NCBI GenBank assembly: GCA_003342895.1
Contig: PTFA01000410.1
Span: 120,240-184,239 of the forward strand
Reading direction: 5' to 3'
Origin: Casuarius casuarius
Taxonomy: Eukaryota; Chordata; Aves; Casuariiformes; Casuariidae
DNA: 64,000 nucleotides
In this document: positions 1 to 13,306 of the stretch, in pieces
Numbering within the stretch: the stretch's first letter is position 1
Layout: each line of letters starts with the position of its first letter
The notes under the pieces: generated by a model
Seen by the model: the letters and a program-made list of their open reading frames with translations, nothing else
What the model was told of the DNA's origin: nothing
Database searches by the model: none
Program-made: the position numbers and the translations under genes

Positions 1-429
1 TTAGCAGGCAGCCAGGGCTGGGGCATGAGCTCCAGGGTTTGCCCATTATCTTCCAGTTAGCTTCATCATTAGCTAATTCCTAACATGGTTTTGCGTTGTT
101 TCCAGACTGTGCCTGAAGTGCGGTTTGGGGGACAACACGGGCCAGAGGTCTTAGCCAGAAGAGCGGTTTGGATGCAGCCCGTCAGCTGGGGAGGGGTGAG
201 AGTCCAGCTGGGCAGGCACAGGCCAGTTTGTGCCACCCAGCCTCCTTTCATTCACTAATACATAGCCTTTAGCAGTGAGTAAATGAAATTGCACAAGGGA
301 GATGGAGTTGCACTGGAGATTAAATGGCTCACTACGCAATTTAGTTCAGACAACTCTTCTTGAGCATCAAAGTGTGTTGCAGTGAAACAGAGCTTCAGAG
401 AGACTGTAAATTCCTGGGCTGAGAGGCAG

Positions 430-532
430 AGGGCTGCGGTCTAGTTTCTGACGCTGCTTCAGGGTTGCAACTACCAAGCATGTGCCTTTATCCCTCAGGG
501 CCTCAGGTTCCTCTGCATAAGTGACACTAATT
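430..532 (+). mobile_element. MIR-type SINE relic
   Basis: The order ctagtttctgacgctgc, ttgcaactaccaagcatgtg, ctcagggcctcaggttcctc and ataagtgacactaat follows the MIR core and its downstream 'cctcagtttcctcatctgtaaaatg' region. The copy is diverged. Confidence 0.45.
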
Positions 533-1235
533 GATTCAGTTGCCTAACAGAGGTGTCTGAGATGCCCTTGGGCATCCTGCCNGGCCTCCAGCTGCCATCC
601 TTGAAGGGCAGAGGCTTCTCATAGGTCTTGTATCCCAGCTGCTCACCCTCTGCAGGTGGTTTGGGTACCCCAGGGCATCTCCCATGNCGAGANACACCAG
701 GGAACAGAACCGCACTCTAGAGCAAGGCACCTGAACACAGCTCTGGGCATCCTGGGGTGGGAGCTTTCCCCTTGTGGGGAGCTTGTGAGGCTGCCTCACA
801 AGTCACATAAGCTTTTCATGCACTCACATGCACAAACCACAGCATTGAGGAGGACTGTGCAGCCACACAGCATTTCAGTGATTCCCTGCCCTTCCAGTCA
901 CGGCTGGATATAGCTAAAATTTTGGGAAGGGGGAAAATGCAAGGACTGCTGTGTCATATGATGAAAAAAGCTATTGCCCCTTTCACAGCAAGTGCACACA
1001 CATTTGTACTATCCTGCACAAATCTGCCCTTCCTCAGGGGCTGGGTTTGGCACGCTGACATTTTTATTTGCACTTTGTGCTTCCAGACTAGAAAGAATGA
1101 AATAGCCATTAAGAAATGCCAAGAGAGGAGAGGAAATACTCTCATGGCAGGATGACAGCTCTTTGGGCACCAGCTGCCCCTGGCAAAGGTCGAGGATGGA
1201 TTTCTGCAGCCCTGTCTGCTTGCGCCCATTGCACC

Positions 1236-1312
1236 AAGGCAGCAATGGAAGGACTGGACTAGATGATCTCCACAGGTCCCTTCCAACTTCAGCCATTCTG
1301 TGAGTCTGGGAT
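1236..1312 (+). mobile_element. CR1 LINE 3' end fragment
   Basis: The segment ggactagatgatctccacag, followed by gtcccttccaacttcagcc and attctgtga, matches the well-known avian/sauropsid CR1 3' terminus. Copies are usually 5'-truncated and only the 3' tail is evident here. Divergence from the remembered consensus is moderate. Confidence 0.85.
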
Positions 1313-1747
1313 CTGAGCTTCCTTCCTAGAAGATGAGCCTGGGAACCTAAATTCCTGCAGAAATGGTGCTTTCACACTCCCCAGTCTTCTCTCTTGGTGG
1401 TGAGTGTCTGGATGTCCATCGTTGCAATGGGAGCATTAGAAGAGGTCAGTAAAGCAAGAGGGTCTTTCTAGTTATGCTTGATCAGCCCCATTAAGTTTGC
1501 AACAAGGTATATTGACACCCAAAATCTCCTGCAGAGTTTATCACTCGCAAGGAGGTATATGTGATACCCCTAGGAGCTGGGGAAACCCTGGCAGGCTCCT
1601 GCTTTCACACAGATCAAACACAGAGGACTAAACAGGCAGCTGGGCTGATCAGCCAGGTGGGCTTGGGACAGCCAGGATATGTTTGGATGAGGAAGATTGA
1701 GTTTTCACAAAGCCTGGATGGTCTGGCACCTGCAGGACTGAGGAAGA

Positions 1748-1870
1748 AATACTATCTCCATTTTTATATAGGAGGCTCTGGAGCCTCCAAGGGTGAAGTG
1801 ACTTACTCACTGACAAGGAGACAGTGATGAAGCTAGGGACAGACTCCCAGTCCTGCCCCTTACTCCTCAA
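1748..1870 (-). mobile_element. MIR-type SINE relic
   Basis: Inverted MIR landmarks are seen on the plus strand: ctatctccatttttatatag, gggtgaagtgacttactcac, aagctagggacagactccca and gtcctgcccctta. It is old and diverged, but the order is right. Confidence 0.5.
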
Positions 1871-4800
1871 TCCCTCCAGCCCTCAAACAGCATCTTTCCT
1901 TGCCCCTGACCTATTTACTGCTATGAACCAGCATAGCATGCCTGCAAAGCTGTTATCATCACTTCCCGGAGAAGTTAATTACTCCTGGTTGTCTGTAAAA
2001 CAACCTGGATGACACCAATATCTCCTTTCCTGCCTTCTCTGCTGAGCCCTTCTCCTGCAAGCCACCTGCATGCTCCGCTCTCACAGCTGTCTTGGTTTAT
2101 TATAGCCGACTCACTTGGTAGCTGCTGCAGGTTAATGATGGTTTGTATGTGACTGCTAGAGAGAGAGGGAAGCAGTTGGCAGTATGCAGCTCTTCTGGGT
2201 AGAGCCCCAGGTCCTTTTGTGGGTGAGTGCTGGAAGGGAGCAGGGAAATGGTAAGTAAAGCTCTGAGATTGTTTTCTCAGGGAATTTCTAGATGTTTCAT
2301 AATCTGATCACTTAAAGCTGCCTGGGCAAAATATAGCCTAGAGGAAATATTGATCTATCTATGAACACCTAATGAGATTGGGACCACCTCACTGCTGCCA
2401 TCCAGGCTCAGCAGACTCCTTCCCTTGGGAATGGGGAGGTGCAGAGAGCTCCCAAGGGCAGTTGATCCTACCTCAGGATAGCGTGTGTGAAGCATCCTCT
2501 GCTTATCCCACCCTGGGGGTTATAGAGGAAGGCTTGATCCCTAATTCATCAGATACTGAACATGCAGCCAGGTACATCAGTGGCACTGTTGGCTGATGCA
2601 CTTGCCTGCACATGAGCTCTTCCCCTTGGGCTTTCCTTTCCTACTGTATAAATACTATATTATATACACATTAGCCTAAAGGGGCTGGAAAGGGTTATTT
2701 TCACTTGTATGATTTATAGGCATGGGAAATTGCTTGTCTGAATCGCCTCTGGAGCAAGGGTGATATAAGAAAGGAGCAATGAAGCCATGAGCTGGGGGAA
2801 TTTTTACTGTTCGAATGTTGCATTTTGCTTGTGTCTGAATAATTTCACTCTTGAAGGCTGAAGTAATTGAGAATAGCAAGCAGCAATCCTTGTTTTGTGA
2901 TATGGGTGATGAGGGTGGACTGGGGTCTGTTGTAGGGTGGTAAAACCCATAGGTCTCGCAGGTCTGTAGCAGGCTTCTCCCACCAGTCCATGCTGTGAGG
3001 TCAATAGCCTCAAAGGTACCGGTCCAGATGGTGTTGGGGGTGAAGGGACTCCAGAGTGACTAGCAGAGAAGTGACAGCACCTCACTGCTCCTGGCCATGG
3101 AACTACTCTGTCTCAGGGAGGTTTTTATTAACTTTAAACCCATGCTCAGTCCTGAGAGCTCTAAGTAAATGATAGAGAAATCTTCTGTAGACCTGCCTGG
3201 GTTTCACTTAACTTGCTTCTTCTGTCATCTGCCTAACGTTTTAATTATGGTCTCAGCTGATCAAATTGCATTGCTGCCTACTTAATCTAGCAGCACGTAA
3301 AGAGATATTTTTGCCCTGGCATTAAAGGCTCTGACTATGGCCATGCTACCATTAAATGCAGGTGTGTTTGGGCTGCACAAGCCATGCTGACTTCAAGCAA
3401 CTGCTCTTCACAGAGATCTGCAAGCCAAGTGCAGAAGATTCAAACCTTTCCTCTGCTCACAGAGCCCTCTGAGCCGTGCTGAGCCAGCTTCACTCTGGGA
3501 AGGCCCAAGATCAAAGTCTGAGTCTGTAACGTAGCTGAAGGCTCACACAGCTCAGGGGATTCACACTTCGTTTTTGGTGAGTTTGGTTTCTATAGTGCCT
3601 AACCAAGGACCTCAGCTTTTGGCCAGTGAAGTCTACCAGGAGTGGTGGACGCTCATTGGATTTCCCAGCGTCTCTCAGGAGCTCTGGTCATGTTGTATCC
3701 CTCATCTGAAGGCTCCTGGGTTCTCTGGAAATGCTGTTTGTTGACTGAGGGTGATGCTGATTAGCTCAAGAGGAAAAATTCCTCCTCCCAAGCCCTGGAA
3801 TCGCGAAAGATCCTTTTGCTCATGGGGTTGGGATGCCAGATGACGAGTGACCAACCAGTACTGTGAAGTGGAGCATTTTGCATGGCAAGTTGGACTGGTT
3901 TTGAAGAGCCTGTTAAGCGGCTCTGACGCAGAGATATGCATGAATGCTTTGCTTGGTCTGGAGGGCAAGGTCACCCTGCCAAGCCTTTGCAGGGCTGAGC
4001 CTATCAGTTGGCTCGGAGCAGGGCAGGGTGTAGGTCCTATGCATATGCTGCTTCTGTTCCAGGGTAGCCCAAGCAGGTGCCTTCTCTGCACGTGTCCAAG
4101 TGATCCTAAGCCCTTCTGGCTGCCTTGATGTGTGGATTCAGAGAAAATAATGCAATTGGCTTGCTCAGGGTGCACAGAGGTCGTGCACTGATCAGCGCTG
4201 CTCCTTGCTGCAAGTATTTCATTGTGTGCAAATGCAAAGTTCAGCATGGCTGAGGAGCACAGAGAAGTCACAGTGTCATTTTTCCTGCTCTTAACTGTCC
4301 TCTCAGCCTCACAGTGTTGTTCTCCAAAGCTGGAGTGGGTCTGAAGACTAATAATTGTGGGTTTTGGTGTGTGTGGGGGGGTGTTTTTGGCACATGCATG
4401 CACATAAACTCTTGTGTGTCTGTGTATATGCTCCACTGAGTTCTTCTTCCAGCTCATCTGCTTGCTCCCTTTGTCCCCTGGCACCTCTGCAGCTTCCTCC
4501 CATCCACCTCCACGGCCACCGAATGGAGGGCTCCTTGGTGCACTGTGCCATGTTGTGTTCCTTATCCGAGCTCCTCTTACTTTGTGCCTGGGATTTCTCT
4601 GAAGGTTCCCATTTCTCCTTGGTTTGATTTATACAGTTGCATTAGACAAATGGTGCTTGCACAATCTATCGTTGTTATGACAGCTGTGCTGCATGTACAG
4701 CGCATTCATTTCACTCCCCACTGACTGCTCCACCTGTGCTGGAGCTTGCTCAAATGAAAATTAAAGGGGGAGAACTGCAATTACTCTCTATGGGTGATTG

Positions 4801-6854
4801 GGGAACATCAGGGAGTAGCATGGGAACATGAACAACGTAGGCACGCTGGCAATGAGTTGTCATTCCTGTAACTAATAAAAATTGGGGCTTATGGAGTGGA
4901 TGGAGAAGTTGAGGAGCCAAGGATTTCACTCCAAAAATTTTAGATGAAGTTGCTGAACAAAACCTGCCAGTAGCAGGCAGGCTGCTGCCTCCTGAGGGGG
5001 ACGGAGGTCCCTTCTCAGGAAAAGGGACCCAAGGGCTGACGGAGGATGTGGACCACTTCTTTAAAATGCCAAAACTCTAAAACATTTGGAATTTGAAGGG
5101 TTGCTTTGCCCTGTGTTTCCAGTGCAAGTTTCGGCCATTCTTGGATGTTCCCTATGCTTTTGAGCTGATGGAGGTGCTGAGGGTGATGTGGTCGCCCCAG
5201 GGCCCAGTGACCACCCACCTGAGGTGCCGTGGCTNGTCCAGGAGACAGAGGCACTCCAGTGCTTTGATGATTTAAATTTCTGCCTTGCAGCGTATAATAG
5301 AGCTGAACAGAGGTCTCTGCCCTGCGTGGACAAGCGCGCTTGGCTGGCCTGCAGCAATAGAGGTTATTAATGTATGGGGTTAAAACCACTTGTACAAAGT
5401 GCACGCTGCTAGAGCATCTGGGAACTGCACTAAGATGATGGATTTAAAAGCTGGGAGAGGCTTTTCCAGGTCTTATTCCCCAGGTTGCTCTGATTCATGC
5501 CAGGAGCCCACATGGGACAACTCGCACAGTGTTTGTTGTCCCTGACAGTGATGGGAGCCAGCGCTGCTCCTGTGTGATAGAGCTCCATTAAATGGAGACC
5601 AGGAGGATCTTGCACCTTCCCTGCTGCTGTTTGCTCTGTCCTGGATCCCTTCCCACGTCACCTGACATTTCCTCTATTTGTTTCACTCTCGCTTTTGTTC
5701 AATTCTTTCTCCTTACCTGTTCATTATTAGTATACACATCTGCTCAATTTCTCCCTCCTTATCTGTTAGTTCACTGCAGCTAAGCTACCAGCTCTGGCAC
5801 TAGGTAGGGACCTCTAGTTCAAAAGGTGCTTTTGCGTGAAAGCTGCAGTTGCGCATGGACCAGAAGAAATCAGAGCTCTGAAAGCTGCCTTCTCCCTCCA
5901 GGGCTTGGATCAGCCCCAGCGCCTGCTTGTAGAAAAACAAACGTGCTTTCTTGGTGCAAAGAGGCAGGGCAGGCACCACGTTAACCCTTCACATCCTCCT
6001 CTTTGCCAGCTCCCAGAGAAGCTGCTGGTGGGCAGAAGCCATGGTGGTGTCAGCCTGGCCTGGCCTCCTGCGGCCTCTGTCAAGCTGCTTGGTTACCCAG
6101 CAGCAATGGGAGGTCATTTCCCTATTTTTTTTTATTGGGAGGAGAAGGGCTCTAGGTGCACCAGGCTCCTGCTTGGGGGCAAGAGCCTCAGGGTCTGCAA
6201 CATCCAAACCGTGGGATGCTTTGGCAGGATGGGGTAGGCGGGAGCATAATTATTTTAGCTCTTTAGGACCCCGTCTCTGAACGGGACCTGCACCAGGGCT
6301 GCAGACCATCTCCATCCCCTCTCCCAGGCTCTTCTGGGCCAGCTGGGTTTTGAGGAAGAGCCATGAAGCTATAACAGCTCTCGGCCCCGACAGCGAGCAG
6401 ATGTGATGACCCAGAGGAGCCGGCACGTCCGGTCCTCCCTGGAGCTGTGCTGGATGGTGGCCTGGGGCTGTACTGCCTGCTGGGAGCAGGGAGGCTCAGG
6501 GCTGGAGCCGCAGCTGTGGTCCTGCAGGAGCACGGCTGAGCTGGGCTGGGGGTGGGCAGATGTTTTAGCAGAGCTGCCGCGGAGTGAAGTCTCTCCGAGT
6601 CCGATGGCCCTCGTGCACCCTGGGGCAAAGCAGATGCTTCAGGACAAGAGTGGGACACCCTGTGTGTCTTAATGACACTACGCGGCTGTGTCTGAGTAGC
6701 AAAATGTCCCTCTAGACTCTAAAGGGAGCTGAAGCAGTTCCTGTGAAGGCATGTGTACATCTGCATTTAGGGGATTTAATGTGAAAGCTGAATCCCGTCC
6801 CTGCAGCTACGTAGTGGGTGAGGAAAGATGTTTGTGGCTTGAAAATTGTCATGG

Positions 6855-7000
6855 GCCTCATCAGTCACTGGCTCAGTTCTCTGCTCTGCACACAACCAGC
6901 GCGTTTAATGTCTCCAAGCCTCAGTTTCCCCATCAGTAAGATGGGTATGTGTTACCAGTGCCCTAGAGGTGGTCCGGGGGGAGTGGGAACTGGTGGTGGA
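6855..7000 (+). mobile_element. MIR-type SINE relic
   Basis: The stretch tctccaagcctcagtttccc followed by catcagtaagatgggtatgt is the diagnostic MIR region. The upstream 50-60 bp align loosely with the core. Confidence 0.65.
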
Positions 7001-7843
7001 GATGAGAGGAAATCAGGTGTGATATAACAGGAGGATGTTATTGCTTTACCGTATGCTCTCTGCAGCTGACACAGTGCTTCAATTGCCATAGATTTCTTGC
7101 TTTTTCTAGATACTCCTCACTTCTGCATCCTCTGTTCCCAGAAAATCTTCTGCAATTGCTCCCCTGTGGTATGAGAAAATCTGGAGAACTTTTGGCTCTG
7201 CAGCTGGGATTTCAGGGAATGACACTGGCAAGCCAGGCAGTTAATCACAGCTGCTCTCCGGTTTCCTGGAAGCAGTAAGGCTGTAATTTCCTCCAGGCCT
7301 GCCTGTTATTGCCAGTATGTTCCAGGAGCCTTGTGTGCCTGTGATGCCTTGTGTGTCTAAACATCTTTAGTCCGGACTGAGCGTGGACTTGGGACTTGCT
7401 GGGTGTGAATCCCACCTCAGATCCCGTCAAGTGCTTGCCTGTGTTGCATCCCCCTGTGCAGGAGGACAGACACGAAAGCTGTGCCCTGCTCCTAGTGTAG
7501 GAAATCAGTGCAAGAAGACTTGATGCAAGACCTTCTGGAAGGGAAGGTGATATTTATATTGGTCTAAATGGATTTCAGTCACTTGCACTCGCTCATTCCT
7601 AGATTTCACTTGCAGTCTCTTCCACCATGTATGTACAAGCTCCATGGCGTGTGTGTCCCAGGTTTGGTCAGGATCATTTCCTTGCAACGTGAAGAGCAGA
7701 GGCTGCAAGCCGTCCGTGCCTCCCTGTCTCTCTTGGATTCCTCTTGACCGGTGATGACAAGCTGGTTTTGAGAGATGTCTTTTGTACCCTTGAAGAGTGA
7801 AACAGTTCTTTGTAGGGGGTATCTTTTACATCAAAATCTTGCT

Positions 7844-7860
7844 CCCCCCCCCCCCCCCCC
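7844..7860. repeat. Poly-C/poly-G homopolymer
   Basis: This is an uninterrupted run of 17 C, following a ct and ending in an ag, in otherwise unique flank sequence. Runs of this kind are prone to length error in sequencing. Confidence 0.95.
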
Positions 7861-9410
7861 AGCCTTCACGAATCTTAGGGAAAATTGCTACCCAGTGGCT
7901 GCATCTCCTCATTTGGGGGTTTGTTATGGCAACAGCCCATCTCCCTGTGGGACAGCAGGATGATGGCAGCTCGTGAGACATGCCAGCACCTCCTTGCCAC
8001 CTTTTTGTTACCACCACTGGTCTACGCTGATGGGCTGTCGCACGAGGCTGTATTGGAGCGTGGGACTGGGCTGGGTAGGATCAGGGCTTTCCCCAGTGTC
8101 CCCATTTGGTTGCTATTGATGGTGCTCCCGTCCCTATCACCCTGGCTTTAGTGTTTCTGCAGGTGCTTTCACAGACAGGCGTTTCCCTTTGCCATCTGCT
8201 CAGATACCCCTCAACTCCTTTGCTACAGACCCCTGCAGAAATACTGGGTGGGACACGTATGCAAGCAGCAAAGCTAGCTGGTGTCTCCTGTCGCCCAGCC
8301 TGGGACCACTTCTGTGGATGACACTTAGGTTGCAGCCTAGGAAGAACCACAAAGATGAACCAGTCTTAGGATGAAGCCTAGGATGAACCTCTTGGGATGA
8401 AGACAGCAGGTCTTCTCTGTGCCCTGCGTGTCTGGAGACTCTAAAAGCAGCAGGACACAACAGATTGTAAGTGTTACTCTTGGCTTTCATGACCCTTTGC
8501 TCCCCAAAACTTCTCGCTCCTCTAGCTCTCGGAGGGGTCTCCATAGGCTCTACCACAGTCATCCTCCTCTCTATACCTCTGCCTACTCCAGCCCTGTGGG
8601 TCTAGTTACTATCTCTGTGCTATCGAGGTCTTTCGCATTGCATCCTTGCATACACTCCTCCACTGCAGCAGCCTCTGAGCCCACAGGTCACCACCTCCTC
8701 CAAATACCTGTTTCCTCCAGCGTTGCCTGATGCAAAATCTACCTGAAAATACTTGCAAATCCACCTCGCTTGCCCGCCTCAGCTCCTGCCTTGAAATTCT
8801 CCCTTGAGAGCTGGCTGCAAACAACTCTGCGAGAGAAGGAGCAGGCGATGTGCAAACCTGCTGTCTCAGCCTGGCCTGACCTGTGGCTGTTGTATGTGGC
8901 AGCTCGTGCCTCTCCCTTCAAAAATCTTTGAATGCTTTTCATTCATTCATTCAAACACCAACATGCTCTGCACTAGAGCAGCTGGATTGCTGCGTATCGG
9001 TCACTTTGTGGGCATTTCGGGTGTGCTTGGAACAAGGTATCTATCGCTCCAAGAGCAAATAAATCCTATTCTTGAGTATGTAACCCCAGGGCCACTGTTA
9101 TTGCTGCATCATTAGAGATGTGCACAAACTTCCCCAAAATATTCAGCCACAGTTTGGATATGTCCACTTGCCAATGTGTAATTTGGTCATTGCCCTGGAG
9201 GAAGTAGGAGGCGGGGAGGATGAAAAGGGAAGCCTTTTTTTACTAGCACATATAACAGCATAAAGATTTCAACAGTGAATCANATGAGGAATGCCCTTTT
9301 CTCTGAAGTTGGCTTGGAAAGTTATAACTGTGTGCATAACTTGGAACCTTTTCAGGTTCCGGTCTCCTTAGAAAATGACATTTTAACTAGAAAAGTGGGG
9401 TGAGAGAGAT

Positions 9411-9690
9411 TAAAACATTATGACAGCCTTTATCTGCTCTGTCTGAAAGCACTTCCGTCCTTCGGTGCCCTGAAAGCAACAGATTAGGATAAAACTGGGA
9501 ATATTCTCAATGCCGCAGTGTCAGCTCTTATCAGATGCTGAGGATAAAGGACATTGTCCCCTCGCCCCAGTAATTTCAGAACTTTCAACAACAAGCTCTT
9601 GCACAACTTCATTATAAGTACATTAAGCCCAAAAGATGAATTTCATATTTCATGAGTAATCATTACTCAACCTGTCTCCAAACACAAAAG
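9411..9690. promoter_or_regulatory. Candidate regulatory block with clustered GATA motifs
   Basis: This AT-rich unique block contains several WGATAR-type motifs (ttatctgc, gataaaac, ttatcaga, gataaagg) within about 130 bp, followed by a TCATGAGTAATCATTACTC stretch with partial dyad symmetry. It has no repeat resemblance. The function is inference only; conservation would have to be tested. Confidence 0.25.
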
Positions 9691-12367
9691 ACTTCCTGAT
9701 TTATTCTGCTCTGTTTGTCTTGGACCTTCAAGAAAGCACAACTGGAAAAGAGGGAGGGGAGGGCACTCAGAAATTAGTAGGAAAATGCATTCAATTTATC
9801 AACACAGGGACAGAGTTTTATGTCCCAAAGTGCAAGGGATCCTACCTTCTCCAGATAACACAGCATGCGAATTTTGTTGAATGTCAGTTTAATTTAAAGC
9901 GATGATGTGAGCTTTAAAACTCTTATAATGAAGACCCAGCATCTTGGCCAAATCCCAGCACACTTTGCCTTTTTATACGTCCTTGTGCAGTCAGGCGACT
10001 GCTGTATCCCTCATGTCTCTGCCAAGGGACTGGGGAGGTCACCCCGAGGGGGCCGCATCCCGTAGATGATGTGGTCATCCTTAGATGCACAGCTTGTTAA
10101 TTCTTTTTTTTCCAAATGCATTTTGAGATCCAGCTGGATAAAAAGAGGTTTATGAATGTCAGGTCCTCTGTGACATTCTGTGTCACAGCTCTGTAAGGAA
10201 ATGTTGACCCAAGTAACTAGCACTGCAATGCAAGTACCTCTGTAAAAGGACAGTCAAATGCCATGCAGCACTTCAGAGCAGGAGACAAAGAAAGGTACTA
10301 TGGGGAATCGCTGGGTAAGTGGCTAATAGAGATGATTTTCTCAGTGCTGGTCATCAGACCTCTGATGGTGCAATTACTGCTTGCAAGTAAAGCCCACCCA
10401 AGCAAGAAGTAGCATTTCATGGGATCTGAAATCTTGCACATCTAAAACATGGCATCGCTTGCAGCATAACGACATTGATTTACTCCCATTACCCCCCCTT
10501 CCAGAAAGTGCAATGAGATGCTTTTACAATCAGCAGGCAACAACGGAGAAAGGAAATGTTTAACACACTGCCTGGTTCCTCTTGCCTAAAAAAGCACCAT
10601 TTTGGAAAGCACAGCTGTATCTTAGCTCTCCCCATCTCTCACCAGACAGACCCCAAATGGCAGTGCACCACTGATCAAGCCCAAGACCAAAGCCAGCTAT
10701 TAGGAGATGAGCCACATTTCCTGCTGCATGCAGTCTTTCCTTGATCATCTCCCATCCACATACAGGTGCTGCCCTTGCCCTGCTTGTCTTGTGAGCTCTC
10801 CCAGAAATAGTGGATGGCTCCAGCTATTTGTGTGGATTTTGGTTTGTTTTAAAAGATGAAACTCTTAAAAGACTCTACAGAAAGTAAAAATGCGGGGGTG
10901 ATATCTTTTATGTCATGGAGAAGCATCTCAACCACTTCTTTAAGTGGGTGCAACAAGATACTGTCATGGCACAGAGAAGCAGATGAGCAGTTCAGAAACT
11001 TTCTGAAGCCGTGAATCCCTTGAATTCCCCCTCTCCTCCTCTTGTTGGCATGATGGAAAAGGCAAGGGATCCTTTCTTTGCAAGATTTCTGTTGGGCTAG
11101 AGCTGCTTCAGAGTGAGACCTGGAAAACAGCATCAGATCAGACCACACATGTGTGATGCCAGGGCTCTCTACCTGCAGCAGAACTGCAGGGCCTACAGGA
11201 CCTCATATTGCGTAGTTTCCAGCTAGTTTCTTAACTGAGACATCACAGAGTTCGGGTTAGTGGAGTGACAGATTTTGAAATCTTCTCCCGACACCACCCT
11301 GATGCTGGGGTAGGAAGCGTGGCTGAAACCCTGGGGTCTGTCTGCTTGCAGAGTCACCAGGCTACTGCTTCTGTTTGTACCCCCTGATCCAGATACGTGG
11401 TCAAAACCTGCAAAGCCAAGCCTGGCGTGGGAGCCACGGGGCTGATGGCTGGGCCAGAGGCTGCTTTGGTGCGTGCCTGCACACCGCGGTGATTTCTAGC
11501 AACAAGCATGAGTTTCTCTAAGTGCTGCCATGCAAGGGCCTGGCTTGGCTTGCGTTGCCAGCTGGGGGACAAACCACAAGGCGTGCATTGAACCACAGAG
11601 CCTGCTTTGAAGTATGAAGTTTTCTGTCCCTTTACGTTTGTAACCATGCCTTAAGTAATTCTATGTATTACCAAGATCTATACAAATCTTAGATCGTTTT
11701 AGCATCCAGATGGACTCTTGGCTTTAGTGCTTCCACCTGCCAGCAAGATGCACAGGTGTAGGAGTTAGTCCTTGGGGATATATTTCCTGCGTCTGTGATG
11801 AACATGTTGCCTGTCAGGTTTGCTCACCATCACGTAACCCGCAGCACTGATACCGCAGTGCCAGCTCCCCTCTGCCTGAGCAGTGCCGGCTTGCACAGCT
11901 TCCCCACGGGGGCCTGAGACATCACTTCTGCTTTGCTATTCCTCTCGGCTTCAGCCCCTCCCTGTTACAGCTCCTGGAAATCATGGGTTGGAAGGGCAGA
12001 GGCTCATACGTAATCGTAGTCTAGGAAAGGCATTGCCTTTATCTAAGTCACCTTGCTGTGACTCTGGCTTACCCAGATGGCTACTTGCATCTCCTGCTCC
12101 TCAAACCTTCTGCTGATGGGGACCCAGGGCTTTACAGTCTGCTCAGGCACTTCATGATAATCACAGTTTTTTTCTCCCACCTCTTCTTTTTCTTCTAGAA
12201 TATAACTGATCTTTCTTCTTACTGCAACACTGTATGGGAGGTAGCTGCCACATCCCCATTCAGTGCAGAGAAAATTTCTAAGGGGGCTTTCCTGTTAGCA
12301 CTGCTCAGAGTGGATTTGCCTTTTCCCTTGGCAGGGCATCACTGACGCTTGGTTTGCAGTCCGGTCT

Positions 12368-12391
12368 CTCCTCCTCCTCCTCCTCCTCCTC
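12368..12391. repeat. (CTC)n trinucleotide microsatellite
   Basis: Eight tandem CTC units are present without interruption. They are in noncoding sequence just outside the decayed LINE. Confidence 0.95.
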
Positions 12392-12439
12392 ACCTGCCAG
12401 ACCGCTCGTAGCCGGGAAGCCCCCATTTTGCATCTGAGC

Positions 12440-13190
12440 TCTCCTTCCTCAGTATTGCACTTGTCTGCACTGAATATCATTTGCACTTGTCTGTATTGAA
12501 ATCTGGCGTATTGATTTCAAGCCATTTCTCTAATTTATCATGACTGATTTGAATTCTAATCCTGCCATCTGCAGCACTTGCGACCTCAGGCACAAATTTT
12601 ATTAGTTCCTCTTTGTCTCATCATCCAAGTCATTAATTAAAATATTGATTTGTGCCAGAAACAAGACAGACCCTTGTGAAATGCTACTAGACGAATTCTT
12701 TTGGGTAGGCAGTAAACTATCCGTAACCCTTAAAAGTGATGTTTTCCAATCGAGTGTGCTCTTTCCTCTTTTTTTTCTCCTCTCTACGTGGTGTTTCTAA
12801 TGGCTGATAATTAGGTTATGAGAAAGTCATGTGGTATTGTCATAACCCTTACTGAAGTCAAGCCGTAGCCCATCTTTTCCATATCTAGCAGGCCAGCTAC
12901 CTGCCAAAGGGAGAAATTAAACAGGGTTGATGTGACCTGTCTGTGATCACCCATGATATTGTTCTCCAAGCCTTTGTACATTCATTAATAATTGCTTCAG
13001 CATCTTTCTGCTGGTGGAGGCTAAAATGGTGTATCTGTATCTTCCTGACTTCTCCCTTTTCCCTTTTTAAGGTCCTCTAAGAAACCCCATCTTCACAGTT
13101 TGAGGGTTAGGTAATAGTGGTTCAGAGATTTCTTGACCGGTCCTTTCAGTTCCCTTGGGGGAATTTATCAGGTCTTGTTACACTGAGTAC
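12440..13190 (-). mobile_element. Decayed CR1/L3-like LINE, reverse transcriptase region
   Basis: Read on the minus strand, this is a heavily mutated CR1-class ORF2 segment. On the plus strand, landmarks run in the order of an inverted CR1: a gcacttgtctgtattgaaat block, catcatccaagtcattaatt, acagacccttgtgaaatgct, acccttactgaagtcaagcc, and finally cagttcccttgggggaattt. The landmark order is right over about 750 bp but identity is low, so it is an old insertion. No reading frame survives. Confidence 0.65.
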
Positions 13191-13198
13191 TTCTACCT

Positions 13199-13306
13199 TA
13201 TATATATAAATATATATATATGTGTGTATATATATATATGCATGTATGCACGCACACACACATACACACATATACACATACATATATGTATATATATGTG
13301 TATATT
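13199..13306. repeat. (TA)n/(CA)n compound microsatellite
   Basis: This is an alternating purine-pyrimidine tract: TA repeats, a TG stretch, an ATGCATGTATGCACGC transition, CACACA/TACACA repeats, then TATATG repeats. It abuts the decayed LINE and could form Z-DNA-like or cruciform structures. Confidence 0.93.

Noticed and set aside
3702..4484. A 260-codon minus-strand open frame in the 3' flank
   Set aside because: The composition is His/Pro/Thr-rich from GT-rich DNA, with no family resemblance and no promoter or splice evidence.
6290..6640. A GC-rich stretch considered as a CpG-island promoter
   Set aside because: CpG dinucleotides are sparse compared with GC content, and no exon follows in either direction.
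13199..13306. The alternating TA/CA tract considered as a structured RNA or origin-like element
   Set aside because: It is explained as an ordinary compound microsatellite.
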